64,000 nucleotides of DNA. Source: Melampsora larici-populina 98AG31 (taxonomy: Eukaryota > Basidiomycota > Pucciniomycetes > Pucciniales > Melampsoraceae). This document shows, one piece after another, positions 1-12,104 of the stretch. The notes under the pieces are model-generated. The model worked only from the letters and a program-made list of their open reading frames with translations. It did no database searches and was not told where the DNA came from. How positions within the stretch are numbered: the stretch's first letter is position 1; every line of letters starts with the position of its first letter. Where the stretch lies: positions 335,675-399,674 of the forward strand of contig NW_006768834.1 in assembly GCF_000204055.1 (NCBI RefSeq). The letters are read 5' to 3'. The position numbers were made by a program, and so were the translations under genes.

Positions 1-1294
1 AAATCAATCAAGCGTTATCAAGATCTACGCTCACAACAGTCACATCCTCCCGAGCCTCTCTATTGAGGACCTTGACGAAATCTGTACCTCTAGAGGAGCT
101 GGACAAGACCTTGATCAAGATGTGGCCTTCGATGGATCTGTGCTGCGAGGTAAGCTTATTTCTCAATACGACGACAAATGTAGACTCACCCTTCGGCTTT
201 GCCTGTTTGACACCTGCAGACTGTGCTGGTGTTGCTTGACCTTCTTTTGCGTGCGATCAAACATACCAAAGTTCCAAGTGCGATCAAGGAGAGCAAGAAC
301 ATTTTCAATTTTTTGTTGATGGTCTTTGATTTACGTAGAACGCACCGCAAGCTTTTTTCGGATGCGGATTTATCAGAGATCGAGACCACTGCGTCTTCTG
401 TATTCATGACGCTAGTCTTGAAGCTCAACGATGCGACCTTGAAGCCTCTCTTAATGCGACTGATTGACTGGGCAGCTATGAATGATCCGGATGATAACAC
501 TGATTCCGGAATACAATCGGCCGGAATCACAAAAAGTATCCCAATGTATCGAGTATTTGCAACTTTTCTCGATCGATTACAAGTCAGTAGTGCTACTTCA
601 TTCCTCAAACTCCAGATCCTTGGTTTGCTCACCCCGCTTGTCACGTTTTCTATCATAGGCATTGGGAGTTCCTTACTATAGTCACCTCTTGGATCACACC
701 ATCACACTTTTGAACGGATTTGCTGAAAAGAAATTCATTTGTGAAGAGCTTTGGTTTCAATTAGCTCGCACTCTAGAGAATGCATTACAACATGATCAAG
801 ACGGTAAGCCATATTTCGACTACGAGACTCAATGGTAAATTGGTAAACTCATTTCATTCTTGGCTTGCAATGTTTCCGTAGGCTTTTGGACTATGACTCG
901 ATTGTCAAAGGTCACAAGGCCCATGATTAAACAACTGCGATTAGCTGGAAAGATTGACAACGAGTTATTCGTACCACAGCTCAAGCGATTGATATGCAAG
1001 CTTTCACAAAAGGTAGTTGACCATGATACCCTCCTGAAAGTCTTCAGTAGTGGTATCCTCGAAGAACTTAGGTCGACTGAAGAAGTGAAAGTGAAATTGG
1101 CTGGGTTGAGTACATTAGAAGAGATTTGGGTTGAGATTGGAAGTTCTTTGATCGGGTTTGTGCCCGAGATGGTCGGTGGATACTTGGTGGAAGCTATGGA
1201 AGATGGAGAAGGTGGTATTGATGTGGCAGCAAAGAGGGTAGTGAAATTGATTGAAGAAGAATTAGGAGAGGGAATCGAAGGATACCTTGCTTAG
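1..1294 (+). CDS. UTP10: U3 snoRNA-associated protein UTP10/HEATR1, C-terminal part (5' end outside window)
   Basis: Exons join(<3..149, 220..582, 659..803, 882..1294); all junctions are GT-AG and keep frame, ending at a stop at 1292-1294. The gene runs in from the left edge, so only about 356 C-terminal residues are visible. They are helical HEAT-type sequence, with LVLKLNDATLKPLL followed by RLIDWA, which resembles the conserved C-terminal (BP28CT) region of Utp10/HEATR1, and end with a short acidic helical tail (VVKLIEEELGEGIEGYLA). Utp10 is a large nucleolar component of the SSU processome (t-UTP/UtpA) needed for pre-18S rRNA processing and Pol I transcription. The assignment rests on motif memory; the length and the N-terminus cannot be checked here. 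No damage is seen in the visible exons. Confidence 0.82.
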
Positions 1295-3267
1295 ATTAAC
1301 TTACACTTTATAGAACTCTAGCAGCCTGACGATTTTTACTAGACTAGTGCCAAAAATAAACACGCGTTCACTATGAACTGTGCTTTTTAAATTTCGATTG
1401 CACTAAACAATTGGTACCATGTTGAAAGAGCTTGATGGCTTGTTATTTGGCATGAAGTGTCCCAAGTGTCTAAATTGAGTTTTCACATGGTGCTTATAAC
1501 AGGATGCGTAGTATATCTTGTGTAGCCTTTAGTCATTGGCTATTCAATGTGTGCGTGCATTTGAATAGACAATGATTTCCCAATGTCCTTTCAGGATTGC
1601 AGTGAGTAAAGCTATGAATGAGTAAGGCCAAAGAGCAGCTGGATGAAGGTCAGTAGAACGCGATACATCCGGCTAGATTCAAGTTCCTAAAGTGATCCTT
1701 CAGCTGAACTGTGTGCGCGCGACCTCATCAGTTCTTCGACTCCTTGTGTTGAGAAAAGAATCTCCCATGACATGATATAAAGATTTTTTAGGGCTTCTTC
1801 TGCTTCATGAGCTTCATTTAAAGATTTCGCTCAACTTTAATTTCACTCTTGGTATAGTCGGAATATGCAGTGTGATTTTTCTCCACACTCGAAGGTCACT
1901 TGTAGATACTTTTCTCAATACATAGATTGATCAGTCGTAAGACTGAAAATCTTATCAAGTGTTCTTCATGAGGGTACCGCACAATTCCCCCAAGCAGATG
2001 GGTGTTGATGAAGATGGAACTGATTCCAAGTCTACAGCATCAATGATTAGTCTTTCTGATATGAGGGTGGTCATCAAGTTTTAATTTTTTTGCAGTGCTA
2101 CTTGGCTTTAATTGCATACAACGCTGGCTAAGAAAAGACTACGAACATACTCAGATCGGGTGCATATGACTTATGATTCGGTTCATGTGGAGCTGCTAAG
2201 AGCACTCTCAGCAGCTTACATGACATTCACATTTTCCAACTCAAAAATATCTCCCCAAGCCCTGATTCCGATCCTGGACTCCTGAACACGAATTTCAAGA
2301 GACTTGAAAGATAAAACCTTTGACTTTGAAGAAATACCAAAGTATGAAGCTACAACCAAATGATACAAAGCTTTAGTAGCTGGCAGAGAAGATTGTGCAG
2401 ATGTCTTGTCGTTGTGCATGAAGATAGGAGGTGAGATTCGGTGTGCTTATGTGAGACTAATGAAGCTTCGGAGGGCTGAAAGGGAAGCCATGAAAGAAGG
2501 ACGAAGAAATGTGAAAAGGATATGATTATATAAAGCTGGTTAAGTTAACGCAGTCTAACATCCTTCAACCGTTTGGGTTTGAAGAGGCATGTGATATAAA
2601 ATTTGATGATCGATTTCAGTGTGCTATTTCACTTGTTATTTGCATCTGCTCAGAATCGTAAGCTGCAAGCCGATGAAAGAGAGATACGATGGCGATATGG
2701 AAGATTAAATGGTCTGAGAGGCTTATTGATCATAAGCAAGGTCTGGAGTAAGAGTGCAATGGAAGAACTGAAATTCTCTTACTGGCTTGAACTCGGGTAA
2801 TTCTCCAGATCAACTGCTGAGCTGATCTGGATAGCCGATTTCACTCTTTGCCTCATCAGGAACTTAAAGACAACTCTTCTAATTATGTATTTCATTGATA
2901 AGTTTAACAAAACTATATCATTAGTCAGTTCTTTTAGTTTCTTCAACCAGTTGACATCTTTTCACCCTTCTAGTATAACTGTTCTCGTCAGTCATCCCAC
3001 TGTTCGGTCGGTTAAGAATTTCAGACGAGTCCAATTGGGTCAAGAATTTCTTTTGATCACTTTGAAGTGTACCACATATTGCGCTTGATCTCTTCCTCTC
3101 CTTGCGCTCACTCCATCGTATCATCTGAAGACTTGAACTGGTTCAGTTTTATTCGCGTCTTGTTTGATCACCGGTTTACTCACATTGACATCATTGACGT
3201 CATTACAGTCTCTATTCCTAATCTTCGAGATCATATATATATCCTTCGCTTGCTTGCCTCTCGCAGT
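1295..3267. other. Intergenic, no gene seen
   Basis: About 2 kb between the UTP10 stop and the next start. Open frames are short (about 65 codons) and lack plausible splice partners or family motifs. A weak hairpin with 8-bp arms (CTATTCAA / TTGAATAG) lies near 1540-1570. Nothing else was recognised; it presumably holds the UTP10 3' UTR and the promoter of the downstream gene. Confidence 0.5.
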
Positions 3268-4309
3268 ATGGTCCTCAGCGCGAAATCGCAAAGTAAACTA
3301 AGTCACAATATCACCAAATTACTACAAACCTTTAGTCGTTTGATCAGTTCACCACCACCAAAGTATTCCCCTAGAATGGTTTCATCACCCTCCCCATCGG
3401 CTTCCCAAGATCGATCAGCCTCTCGCAGTACCACGCCTTCATCGCCGCCAGGCTATCCTTTACAATCTTATGAAATTCGTAGACATGATGCCAATTCCGC
3501 TATACTCCTTGATCCTTCTCCAACAGCCAATGAAGCTCGGTTTGCAGTGAGAATCCATAGCGATTCAATATATCTTTATCGACCAGCAAAAGAGACGGCC
3601 TTGTTTGGGGAACCTGTCATGGAAGCTTGTATCAAAGGATTGATCCATAAAAGGGAAGCTAAGTTGGACGACTGGCGCGAAAAGAAGGCGAGTCAAAAAG
3701 GAAAATACCGGTTACGCCATAGACACGGTATGCAGTAAGTCAAAATCTCTTAATCCATCAACCTTTGAACCTACACGATTACTCATCCTCATGAATCATA
3801 AACAGCATTTACACCAATGGAGAGGACGATTCTAAGGCTTGGAGAGAGGACACATCAGGATGGTGAGGGCCCAATCAGAATCCGCCCCAACGAAAATAAT
3901 ACCACTCACGAACAACCTTGCTTTCTTTTATAGCCTTCACTTGACCAAAAACAATTCACCGACGCGCGACACGTTGGCTTGTCTCAACATACCTCAAGTC
4001 ATCCCATCAGGAGTGAGTATCTTGCAATGGATTTTTCCATACCCTTTTCTACCATCATGATGCACATGACACCCACTCATCACCCGTTATGATCACATTG
4101 TTTCAAACAGCTCGACAAGCTGCACAATTTGAATGGAAGCATTGATTTCTTAGACGAGAGTGTCACCCATGGTGTCGAAGAAGAATTGGCTATACTGAGT
4201 GCGTCCTGAAGTTCTTTCAGTGTTCATCAACATTTACTGACGCGTCCTCATCGTCACTGCAGCCTGCATCACAACTCATGTCATCAATCGCAGGGCATCC
4301 AAAAACTAA
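3268..4309 (+). CDS. Hypothetical conserved-looking protein, five exons, 245 aa
   Basis: Exons join(3268..3734, 3806..3862, 3934..4012, 4111..4198, 4263..4309); total 738 nt, all GT-AG, frame closed, stop TAA at 4307. The start is the ATG giving MVLSAKSQSK; a second ATG 36 codons downstream is possible. The first 70 residues are Ser/Pro-rich and low complexity. A compact region follows (YEIRRHDANSAILLDP, then IYLYRPAKETALFGEP), a basic stretch around residues 135-155 (KREAKLDDWREKKASQKGKY), and a short C-terminal part ending in THVINRRASKN. No signal peptide or membrane segment is evident. I do not recognise the family. The alternation of short hydrophobic strands could fit a small beta-rich (Tubby/LURP-like) fold, but that is a guess. 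The regular intron pattern and frame closure argue that the gene is real. Confidence 0.65.
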
Positions 4310-5586
4310 ATACACACCTTTTTTCTTTCCATTTTACATCAAATGGCATTGTACATATAAATAGATAGCGATCCATAGTATTTGTAAAAACGTAGACTTT
4401 CTTCATCATGTCTCACACTTTGTCAATCTTCTTCCTTATCGTACATGTGTTGTTTGTATCTTTGTGATTGAATTAAAATATCAGTCCTGCGGTAGGATTT
4501 TTCCTTCCATTCAGTCTCAAAGTACCATCATGTGCAGGTTGAGAAACAAGCTCTCGATTGTTTCAAATTGATCAAGAACATGAAATGCAATCTGATGATG
4601 GTTTGACACTGTTCCAAAATCAAGACACATTCAAAGTCTTAGGCAAACTTGCTTCACGTTTCATCGAGCCATGTGACTTCAATGCTTTCCTATCCACGAA
4701 CAATATGTGCAAACAGCAGATTCAAAGCAGGTGAATGTCAAATACTCCGAGTGCCGGAAACAGCTTGATGCTCTTTACTTCATTTTAAAGAATTTGACGC
4801 TCAAAAAAGTGGTCTTTTGAAAGATGTATAAGAGCAACACCAGTTTGACCAGTGGAGTACGAGAGCTCTTGTTGCAATCGGCACTGGCGGGACGAATGGC
4901 TAAACGATGATGAATCAGCTTCTTTTGCGACCAAAACAGATTCACAACACGATGACGTATGCCAGCTGCCCCACTTACACGATCGGTTTCTACGTAAGTA
5001 CATACCAAGAGTCGATCCAAGCATATGTATAAAGCTCACCGTTGCGGGATCGATCAGCGTATACACTGGGCACACGAAGATGTTGGACCTCCCGTGGCTT
5101 TCCTGATGTCCTATGATGTCATGTCCCATCGTTTACTTCGTTGGACTCGGTTTCATCCGATACTGAGATGATCAGTAGCCGTCGACTTCCCGCACACCAT
5201 ACTGTTACGGCGCAACAAATATCACCATAACGTATGTACAATAAACCCGAGTCTGCTCTCGACAAATGGGTACAATTAAAACCTTGAGCCATCCTCAGAC
5301 TCACCCGGGGATTTTGCACAACGATGTCAAGGTCACAAATAATATTGTGAGCCACTCCTGATTGTCGAGGTTTTCGATCTGAATGGTGTGACCCTTGAGT
5401 GCAATAAAAGACCAAGGTTGACAAACATCATGAATTGAAGACGGAAATCCCAGAGCACACTGCCCCAAAATCTCCTTCACGTTATAGCTATCAGGTCATA
5501 GTCTACTTTCAATTGCCTCACTTAGAACTCCTCAGACTGTGAGCGACTTTTTCTTGGGAATCATCCAACAATCATTCATAGATATC
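4310..5586. other. Intergenic, no gene supported
   Basis: About 1.3 kb. Short overlapping frames exist on both strands (the longest about 114 codons at 4785-5129 on the minus strand) but none carries a recognisable domain or joins to neighbours by convincing splice sites. The last few hundred bases before 5587 presumably contain the promoter of the secreted-protein gene. Confidence 0.4.
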
Positions 5587-7697
5587 ATGGCAACTTCCGG
5601 CTTCAAACTTCCTTACTTGTTTTTTGGCATGATCCTAATCAACGTCGCCATCGTCAGCGCCGTCGATGTCGATCCCACGTCGCACTACGTTCTTCTCACC
5701 AGCTCTACACCGACAAAGGCTGGTCTAACGGAACCCGCTAACACCACCAACACAACAGGATCTACTGGGTGCTTTGCTTATTTCAATACCAAGCAAGGTT
5801 GCGCTAGTTCAAATGGACGCAATAACTGTCCCCCTAAAGTAACCACAGGGCCGGTAAAACAAGTAGGTTGGATTGCCTCTGTCGATTAGATTGGCGATCA
5901 AGGGCTTACATGAGAAATCTGTCATTCAGTTCACACTGAGTATGGTATCTCCCAGTACCACTCCTCTAACAAGTCTCAAACCGAAATCTGCAATTGAATT
6001 TTCAACCTCAACCTCAAGCAACGTAACGGCAAAATCACAATCCCCTGTCAAATCGTATGAATCCAATGAGGTCAAAGAGAGCTTTTTAACAAGAGTGAGT
6101 TGTTGCACGGAGATAGACTGAATCTTCTGTAAAATTGATTCGCGGGTTTTGTGAGGTTGACTTTAAATCAACTTTTTCTCTGGAACTAGCGTAAAATTTC
6201 ACTTGGTACAGTTGAGCTTGAAGCCTCGCCGAACAAATCAAATCTCGGAGATTTTACTGTAGTTGCAAACTCTTCGGATGGGTCATCACTTGATTCAAAC
6301 ATTGAGATGTCCAGTGATAAATCACCCAACGATTTCAACCTACCTCTCAGCTCGGGGATAGGCTCGCATTCTGTAGCAAGAGCAGATTCCTCATCTACAC
6401 CCCCTCTAGCCAACCTGTCTAGCAATGCCAAGACAAATGGCATGAATGCCTCCCTCAGTCAAGGCGACGGACTTTCGGCTTCATCATCGCTAGATTCAAA
6501 GACCTCACTGAACAATTCCAACGTACCTCTCACTTCGGTGTCGGGATCAAAGCCTGTAGCTGGAGTGGATTCCTTGCCTACACCCCCTCAGACCAATCTG
6601 ACAAGCAACGCCACCACTGGCTCCGGTATCCCGCCCAGCGACGCACCGATTTCGAAGCCCCCGACAGGAGGTGTTTCAGACGCCTCTTCCTCGCGGGACG
6701 GAGTCAGTCATCTATTCTTTTCAAATTTCACCTTGCACCTTGAGTAAGAACACCGGAATAGGTCGCTGATGGAAGTCGTTCTTCGAATCCAAAGATCTGC
6801 AAGCCATATGATAGTGAGACAGAAATTGGACTCTGTCTATGGTCTGGTGTAGATCAGACTGGAAAGGATCGTAAACAGAGCGGATGGATCAGCGCGTGAG
6901 CTATTTTTTCAAAAATTGAAGAACTTCTGTCAAGAAACCTTCATTGATGGTTTTGGAACGCCCACAGCTCTGCTGTGGAAAACTGTGGAAAGGAAATGTG
7001 AGTTGAGATTCTGGCTGTGATTTGATTCACTTTCCAGTCTAAATGAAATCTGTTGTCTCTGATCATAAATTTGATCATCGCAGTATCTTCACGCGAACTG
7101 GCTCCACCACACAACCCATCGTTGGAAAGTTGCTCGATGGATGCCAGTTAGAAGCTACTACACCCAGTGCTGGGTGCTCTCAAGTCTGGCTCACGAAAAA
7201 GGTCAGTGATACTCCAAGGTTGCTCAGAATAAAGCTGAGATTGTGATCGATCTACTGTAGGCTTTCATGGCACTCAATCCATCTGCAGAAGAGATTGCAA
7301 GCGAAACCTTGAATGGGACGCTTACATGGGATTTGTGAGTTACTCAAAGATCTATACAATCTTCCATTGTGCATCATTGATCTGGTGATTCTCCTATAAA
7401 TCTTGCAGTAATTCTCAAACCAATCCATCTAATATGGCAGTTTAAATTTGATATGCTGTTCAAAGAGTAGATTTGACAATTGGCCTGTTTTATGATGAGG
7501 TATTGTATATAAAATCTAAGTTATATTTTTTTCACTCATTGCTTCAGTTTGGAGATACAGATTTGGATACAGGCCGATGCTGTCATACTGAAGATGTAAA
7601 GTACACAGACGCTGGAAATGATTGTGGTACATATAACTTAAATCTGCCTGGTTGCAGTGTCTTGTTTTTGGCTCTACACACTCAAGAACCACGATAA
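5587..7697 (+). CDS. Secreted cysteine-rich protein with Ser/Thr-rich linker (candidate effector), about 496 aa
   Basis: Exons join(5587..5862, 5930..6094, 6190..6702, 6762..6895, 6968..6997, 7084..7201, 7261..7334, 7409..7439, 7548..7697). The ATG at 5587 puts a hydrophobic signal sequence (FKLPYLFFGMILINVAIVSA) at the N-terminus. A small Cys cluster (residues about 57-80) is followed by a roughly 200-residue Ser/Thr/Pro-rich linker. The C-terminal region has a regular Cys/Trp layout: ICKPYD, LCLWSG, SGWIS, ENCGK, LLDGC, GCSQVWLTKK, LTWDF, then GRCCH and AGNDCGTYNL. From memory this resembles secreted proteins common in rusts, function unknown. The last junction is uncertain: its donor GTTTAA is weak, and without it translation stops at 7445 (448 aa), losing the GRCCH/GNDCGTYNL part. 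Enzyme function is not apparent; secretion is inferred from the signal peptide. Confidence 0.7.
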
Positions 7698-8241
7698 AAA
7701 TTATCTGCCATTTTTTTCTGAAAAACTTGAGCAAATTGACAGGGACAAGGTTTGTGAAACCTGCTCTATTGGTTTGCTTGGACGGAGTTCTAGAATTTAC
7801 CAGGCGATACCTGAGGATGACAATAATTATTAGGATAAGGGTGGGGGCTCCGAAAGAAAAAGAGTCGTCAAGTAGCCTAAATATACAGCTTCGAAATCAT
7901 CATCCAAGGTCTGTGGAGACTGGTATTCAAGCCGGTTTGCTCTGCATCGCCTTTGGTCAGCCTTCCAAGGTCTACAGACAAGTTGACTAATCTGCATCTG
8001 AGACCAGCGAAAACTTAGGTAGCAATACCTAGCAATACAGACGGTGACCGATTGATACCTCACTGGAGCACATCGTCTATGAATGTGATTTAGTTTTCTC
8101 TCCGGAAACTTGCACAACAAATTCTTAATTATAAAAAGTTTTACAAATGATGTACACTTGAAGGATTGACAGAATCAAGCCTCAAAAATGAAACAAGATG
8201 AGATCGTATCAGAAATGGTTGAGCTTCCCTACAGCTATACT
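7698..8241. other. Intergenic between convergent genes
   Basis: About 540 bases between the stop of the secreted-protein gene (+) and the stop of MSRA (-), so both 3' UTRs should lie here. No gene, repeat or RNA is recognised. Confidence 0.4.
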
Positions 8242-9365
8242 TTACCAATGTAGACGGTGAGTTGGGCACTGATGTAAAGAACAATAGTCGAAGTCCATAG
8301 ACTCAGTCAGCAACTTGATAGTGAATACAGATAAAATGTGGTCATTTACCTCGTAACCACCAGGGTTGTGATGTAGATCTGTGTATAACAACAGGAGTAC
8401 AGGTTACAAGAGGTTATGAAAGTCATCGGAGTTCCAAAAGTCAGAAATGCATCATACGCGTAGTAAACAAACGTCATCCATCAGGAACCCGATATCAACT
8501 TACACATCTGGTGATAATCTTCCGCATTCCACCATTTTTCAAACTTTTCGATCTTGGTCACTATCGTCTTACCCTTCGGAGTATAATGTTTAGATTGGAT
8601 ATCTGCAGTGACTTGTTCTGCTACTTTCTTTTGCGTTTCATCGAGATAAAAGATGGCGGACCGATACTGCGTGCCACGATCGGGTCCTTGATGATTGAGA
8701 TGAGAAGCATCGTGGGTGCGGTAAAACTGATGGCGGTATGAACGGAAAAGGGATCACCGTTTTCAGTCATCGCCAAAAGGAAACGGGGGAAAAGATCTCA
8801 AGTTGACTAACAAATTCAACCAAGGTTGCATATGTGAGTTTTTGTGGATCGAACTCTAATTTGACACCTTCAGCGTGCCCGGTGGAGCCTACCAATGAGA
8901 AGACATAGTTCAGACTTGGAGGATATTCCTACAAGGAATAAAATATCAGATGCATACCTTTACAGACCTGAGTATAAGATGGTTGCTGTGTCTGGCCACC
9001 AGTGTAACCCACTTTCGCATCTATCAAACCCTTTCCATCATAGTGCTGTCGGAAGATATGTTCCGTACCCCAGAAACAACCCGAGGCGAAGATAGCAGTC
9101 TGAGGTAGTAGCGATAGTGATGAGCGTGTGCCTCGATCGCGGTGGCCTCGATCAGCAGATGCGTGGGATCAAAAAAAAAGCTAGCGAGAAACATTACACA
9201 GACCTCTGTCTGGCCTGATGACATCGAGGGACAATTGGGGGCAGATTCCGACGAAAGGGATGATGATGATGCAGAGTTGATGATTGAGAAAGTAGCAATG
9301 AGCCTGTTAAAAACTAAATTTGATCTCAATGGGATTCTAAATCGCGAATGAAGGAATGAGGTCAT
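8242..9365 (-). CDS. MSRA: Peptide-methionine (S)-S-oxide reductase MsrA, probably mitochondrial
   Basis: Exons complement(join(8242..8268, 8350..8378, 8504..8726, 8812..8888, 8958..9099, 9204..9365)); 660 nt, 219 aa, all GT-AG and in frame. MsrA reduces methionine-S-sulfoxide in proteins using a catalytic cysteine. Visible family motifs: GCFWGTEH (catalytic Cys at residue 62), GYTGGQTQQPSY, GSTGHAEGVKLEFDP, GTQYRSAIFY, and the C-terminal EDYHQMYLHHNPGGYEC. The frame was rebuilt across very small exons (29 and 27 nt), which single-frame scans miss. The N-terminal 54 residues (MTSFLHSRFRIPLRSN...) are Arg/Ser-rich and acid-poor, like a mitochondrial presequence. An in-frame ATG at 9398 would add 11 residues, and the Met before SSGQTE (9224) would give a cytosolic form, so two start sites could serve two compartments. 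All core residues look intact. Function is firm; localisation is inferred. Confidence 0.93.
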
Positions 9366-9398
9366 TTGAAGTGCAGTGAAGAGGGTAACGGGTTGCAA

Positions 9399-11360
9399 CT
9401 TGCTGGGTTTCTGCTGATCATCCTCAATTGGAGTAAAGCTTGGTCCGGAGGCTTCGGGGCCAGACTGGGCTGATCAAGCGGGAGATTGGCCGCGGAATGA
9501 AGGCCCTGGTGATCAAACTTCATGGTGATAACACATAGTGTCTTGGACCTAATGAGTTCATAGCCCACATTTTGATCTACTGCTTTCTCAATGATTCAGG
9601 TTGGTTCAAATTGCAAAGCTACCAAGAACAAGAAGTAAGAGGCCCTTCAGGCTCAGCTACAACAGTCCCACTCCCAGTATATTCCAGCAATAAAATGATA
9701 GTCCTGGTATGCTCAATCATTGGTGGGGAGTTGTTGGTGGAAGTGACTCTTGTGTGGTGAAATGTCCAATATTTCACTTTGATGGTGCGATTCTCTCAGT
9801 CAGCCTGAAATCTCTTTGTCTTGTCTACTTGGTTAAACTCATCACACTTATCAACTCAGAATCACAATGCAGAGGCCTTTAACAGCTTGAGTTTTTTGGA
9901 AAGTCACTGACTTTTTTGAAAATCTGCTGGGTTTTTTTAACAGTCACTGGGTTTTCAAAAAAAGTCATGAGAAATGGAGCATCAGAAGACTAGTGCAACC
10001 CATTTCCTGTGTGGTGGCAGGGCAGATTTTGATTTGTAAAGTCCCTCATGCAGTTGACACATCATATCTCATTGGGCCAAAAGCATTCAATCAACCAATC
10101 CCAACAGAGAAGGCAAGATATTGAGTAATTGGTGATATCCTCCTTTTACAGAAGTGGCACACACCAATTTCAGCTTTGGGTTTATCATTCATATGAGAAA
10201 GACACAAAATCTGTGTCTTTTATAGATAGATGATTGAATTCAGTGTGAGGTGAAAACATGTGTGTTTGATATATCATCCGATGTGGTGTGGGGTAGATGT
10301 TCATAAAGGTCAGACACAGAAGACACAGACCTCTGACCCAGGAGGGGAGGGCATTACATCCTTGCACAAAGAGGAGAACAAAGCACCCAAAATGATGATC
10401 CACAAATTTCACAGAGACCCATTTGATAAGTTCCTTCAATAGCATTCTGAAGATGTGCAAGTATATAATGTTTGGTGCAATGAGGTTATATGACAAGCTG
10501 TGATGACAGAAAACAAATGAGAGAAAGTGTTCAAATGAAAATACTAAGATTGTTGACGCAAGATTGGTCTTGACAGTGTGTAACTTTCATTTTGATTTTG
10601 TACACCATCATATGTTCTGGAATGTGCAAAAGTTGATTGGTGGCTACGGGCTCCTATGTGGAATAGCACAATCTTGGGACATGTGGCCGGCCCATGTACA
10701 CATCCCCACGCCTAGGATTTGTAATCATCGGGTTCGCGACAGGCCCCGGCCCCGCCGCTGCAGAACTTGAATGATTACGTAAACCACTTGGAGGGGACTG
10801 TACAGGAAACAGTTTGCACAAAGGGGTCATTGTTCACTGGAAACTTGTGTTTGATATCTCAGTAGAGAGATTAAATAGCCTGATGCCAAATCTTCAATCC
10901 ATATAAATCAATCAATTGATATCAGCACTAGCCATCATCCACTACCACCTCACCACCTCACCACCTCACCTCATGATTGGCCATGTACTCTGATACATCC
11001 AATATCTTCACTCAGTCAAGCTTTGGAGGCAACATCAATGAATGAACTGGAGATCTTCTCCTCCCAATTACTTTTAATTCACCACTAGTTCTGACAGATT
11101 TACATGAGGATGAGATGCAATATTAAGTGCACCACAAGTTCTCCATTTTTCTAACATTATAACACTGTAAACATCATTCAATCTCCCCAAGTGGGGAGGG
11201 GAAAATGATTAAGAATGTAGTTTGTAATAAAATGATCCACTACCCACACTTAAGCCATAAAACACACACTACACATGTGCAGCAGGCTTAGTTAATAGTT
11301 GTGCAACACACAAACACAGCACAGCTCTCTGCCGCACCCCTTCCACAATTATTGCACGGC
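9399..11360. other. Gene-free repeat-like stretch
   Basis: About 2 kb with no supportable gene. It contains low-complexity phrases (a repeated variant of CACTGGGTTTT around 9,890-9,970), a 9-bp-arm hairpin AAAGACACA / TGTGTCTTT near 10,197-10,219, and a short CCCCGGCCCCG-type tract near 10,745 that recurs in inverse sense near 20,570. It is probably old repeat sequence into which the LTR element inserted. Confidence 0.4.
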
Positions 11361-11365
11361 AAACC
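11361..11365. repeat. Target-site duplication, left copy
   Basis: AAACC directly before the left LTR, matching AAACC at 18262-18266 directly after the right LTR. A perfect 5-bp duplication is typical of Ty3-type integrase. Confidence 0.9.
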
Positions 11366-11702
11366 TGTAAGGTTCAGGAAACCTTCACTAAAGGGTCCGG
11401 AAACTTTGTCCGGCACGACTTCTCACAAGAGCGCAGATGGACTTGGAACTTCGGTTTAATATTACGAACTAGCTCCAGATGGTCCAAAACGAGGCTCTCT
11501 GAGGAGTAAGCGATCACAACAATCCAAGAAACACAAAAGAACCCAAATGGGGTACATAATAAAGAGAAACTCACCTAGCTCCAGATGGTCCAAAACGAGG
11601 CTCTCTGAGGAGTAAGGAACCATCCGAAGCCGGGCGTGAGAGAGAAAGGTAAGTTCTAACTATCTAAACCCATAGCTACTGTCTACACGTGTACTCCTTA
11701 CA
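11366..11702 (-). repeat. Long terminal repeat (3' LTR of the minus-strand element)
   Basis: 337 bp, TG...CA bounded. It contains an internal direct repeat of about 42 bp (starting CTAGCTCCAGATGG) near 11,467 and again near 11,576. It lacks a 13-bp stretch present in the right LTR. Confidence 0.93.
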
Positions 11703-11714
11703 CCCTCCCTTCCT
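11703..11714 (-). other. Polypurine tract
   Basis: Reads AGGAAGGGAGGG on the minus strand and abuts the 3' LTR exactly, the expected position of the plus-strand DNA primer. Confidence 0.8.
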
Positions 11715-12104
11715 AAAAAAAATGTCACCTTAATGATTTAACCCACTAGTATATGAATAAAATTTGAAATAGCAAAAAAAGAAGAAAATTGGTAAAAAAA
11801 ATGGCATAACTCGCCCCAAATAAAAGAGAACTAGAGAAAAAATCGTAAAAGAAATAGAATAAATGAGAAATTGATTTTTGTAAAAAAAAAAAGGAATCCG
11901 TCCCGCCACTTGAATTGAAATAAATATATGAAATTTGTTTTCGGAGAAAAGGAAAATGAGAAAATAAAGTCGTGTCTTGATGTAAATTTAAATTAAATTA
12001 AATTGAATTAATCATGAATTCTTGAAACCTTGTGCTTTCTGTCTTGAACGTAATAAATCTTGCATTCGTTATACTTTTGTCTGTGATCCTTTGACCTGTT
12101 TTGT

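Noticed and set aside
4785..5424. Open frames of 80-115 codons on both strands
   Set aside because: Composition looks random and no splicing plan joins them into a longer protein.
10680..10770. Possible tRNA-like sequence (GGGTTCGCGACAGGCCC)
   Set aside because: No cloverleaf could be drawn: acceptor and anticodon stems do not pair. No tRNA or rRNA gene was found in the window by eye.
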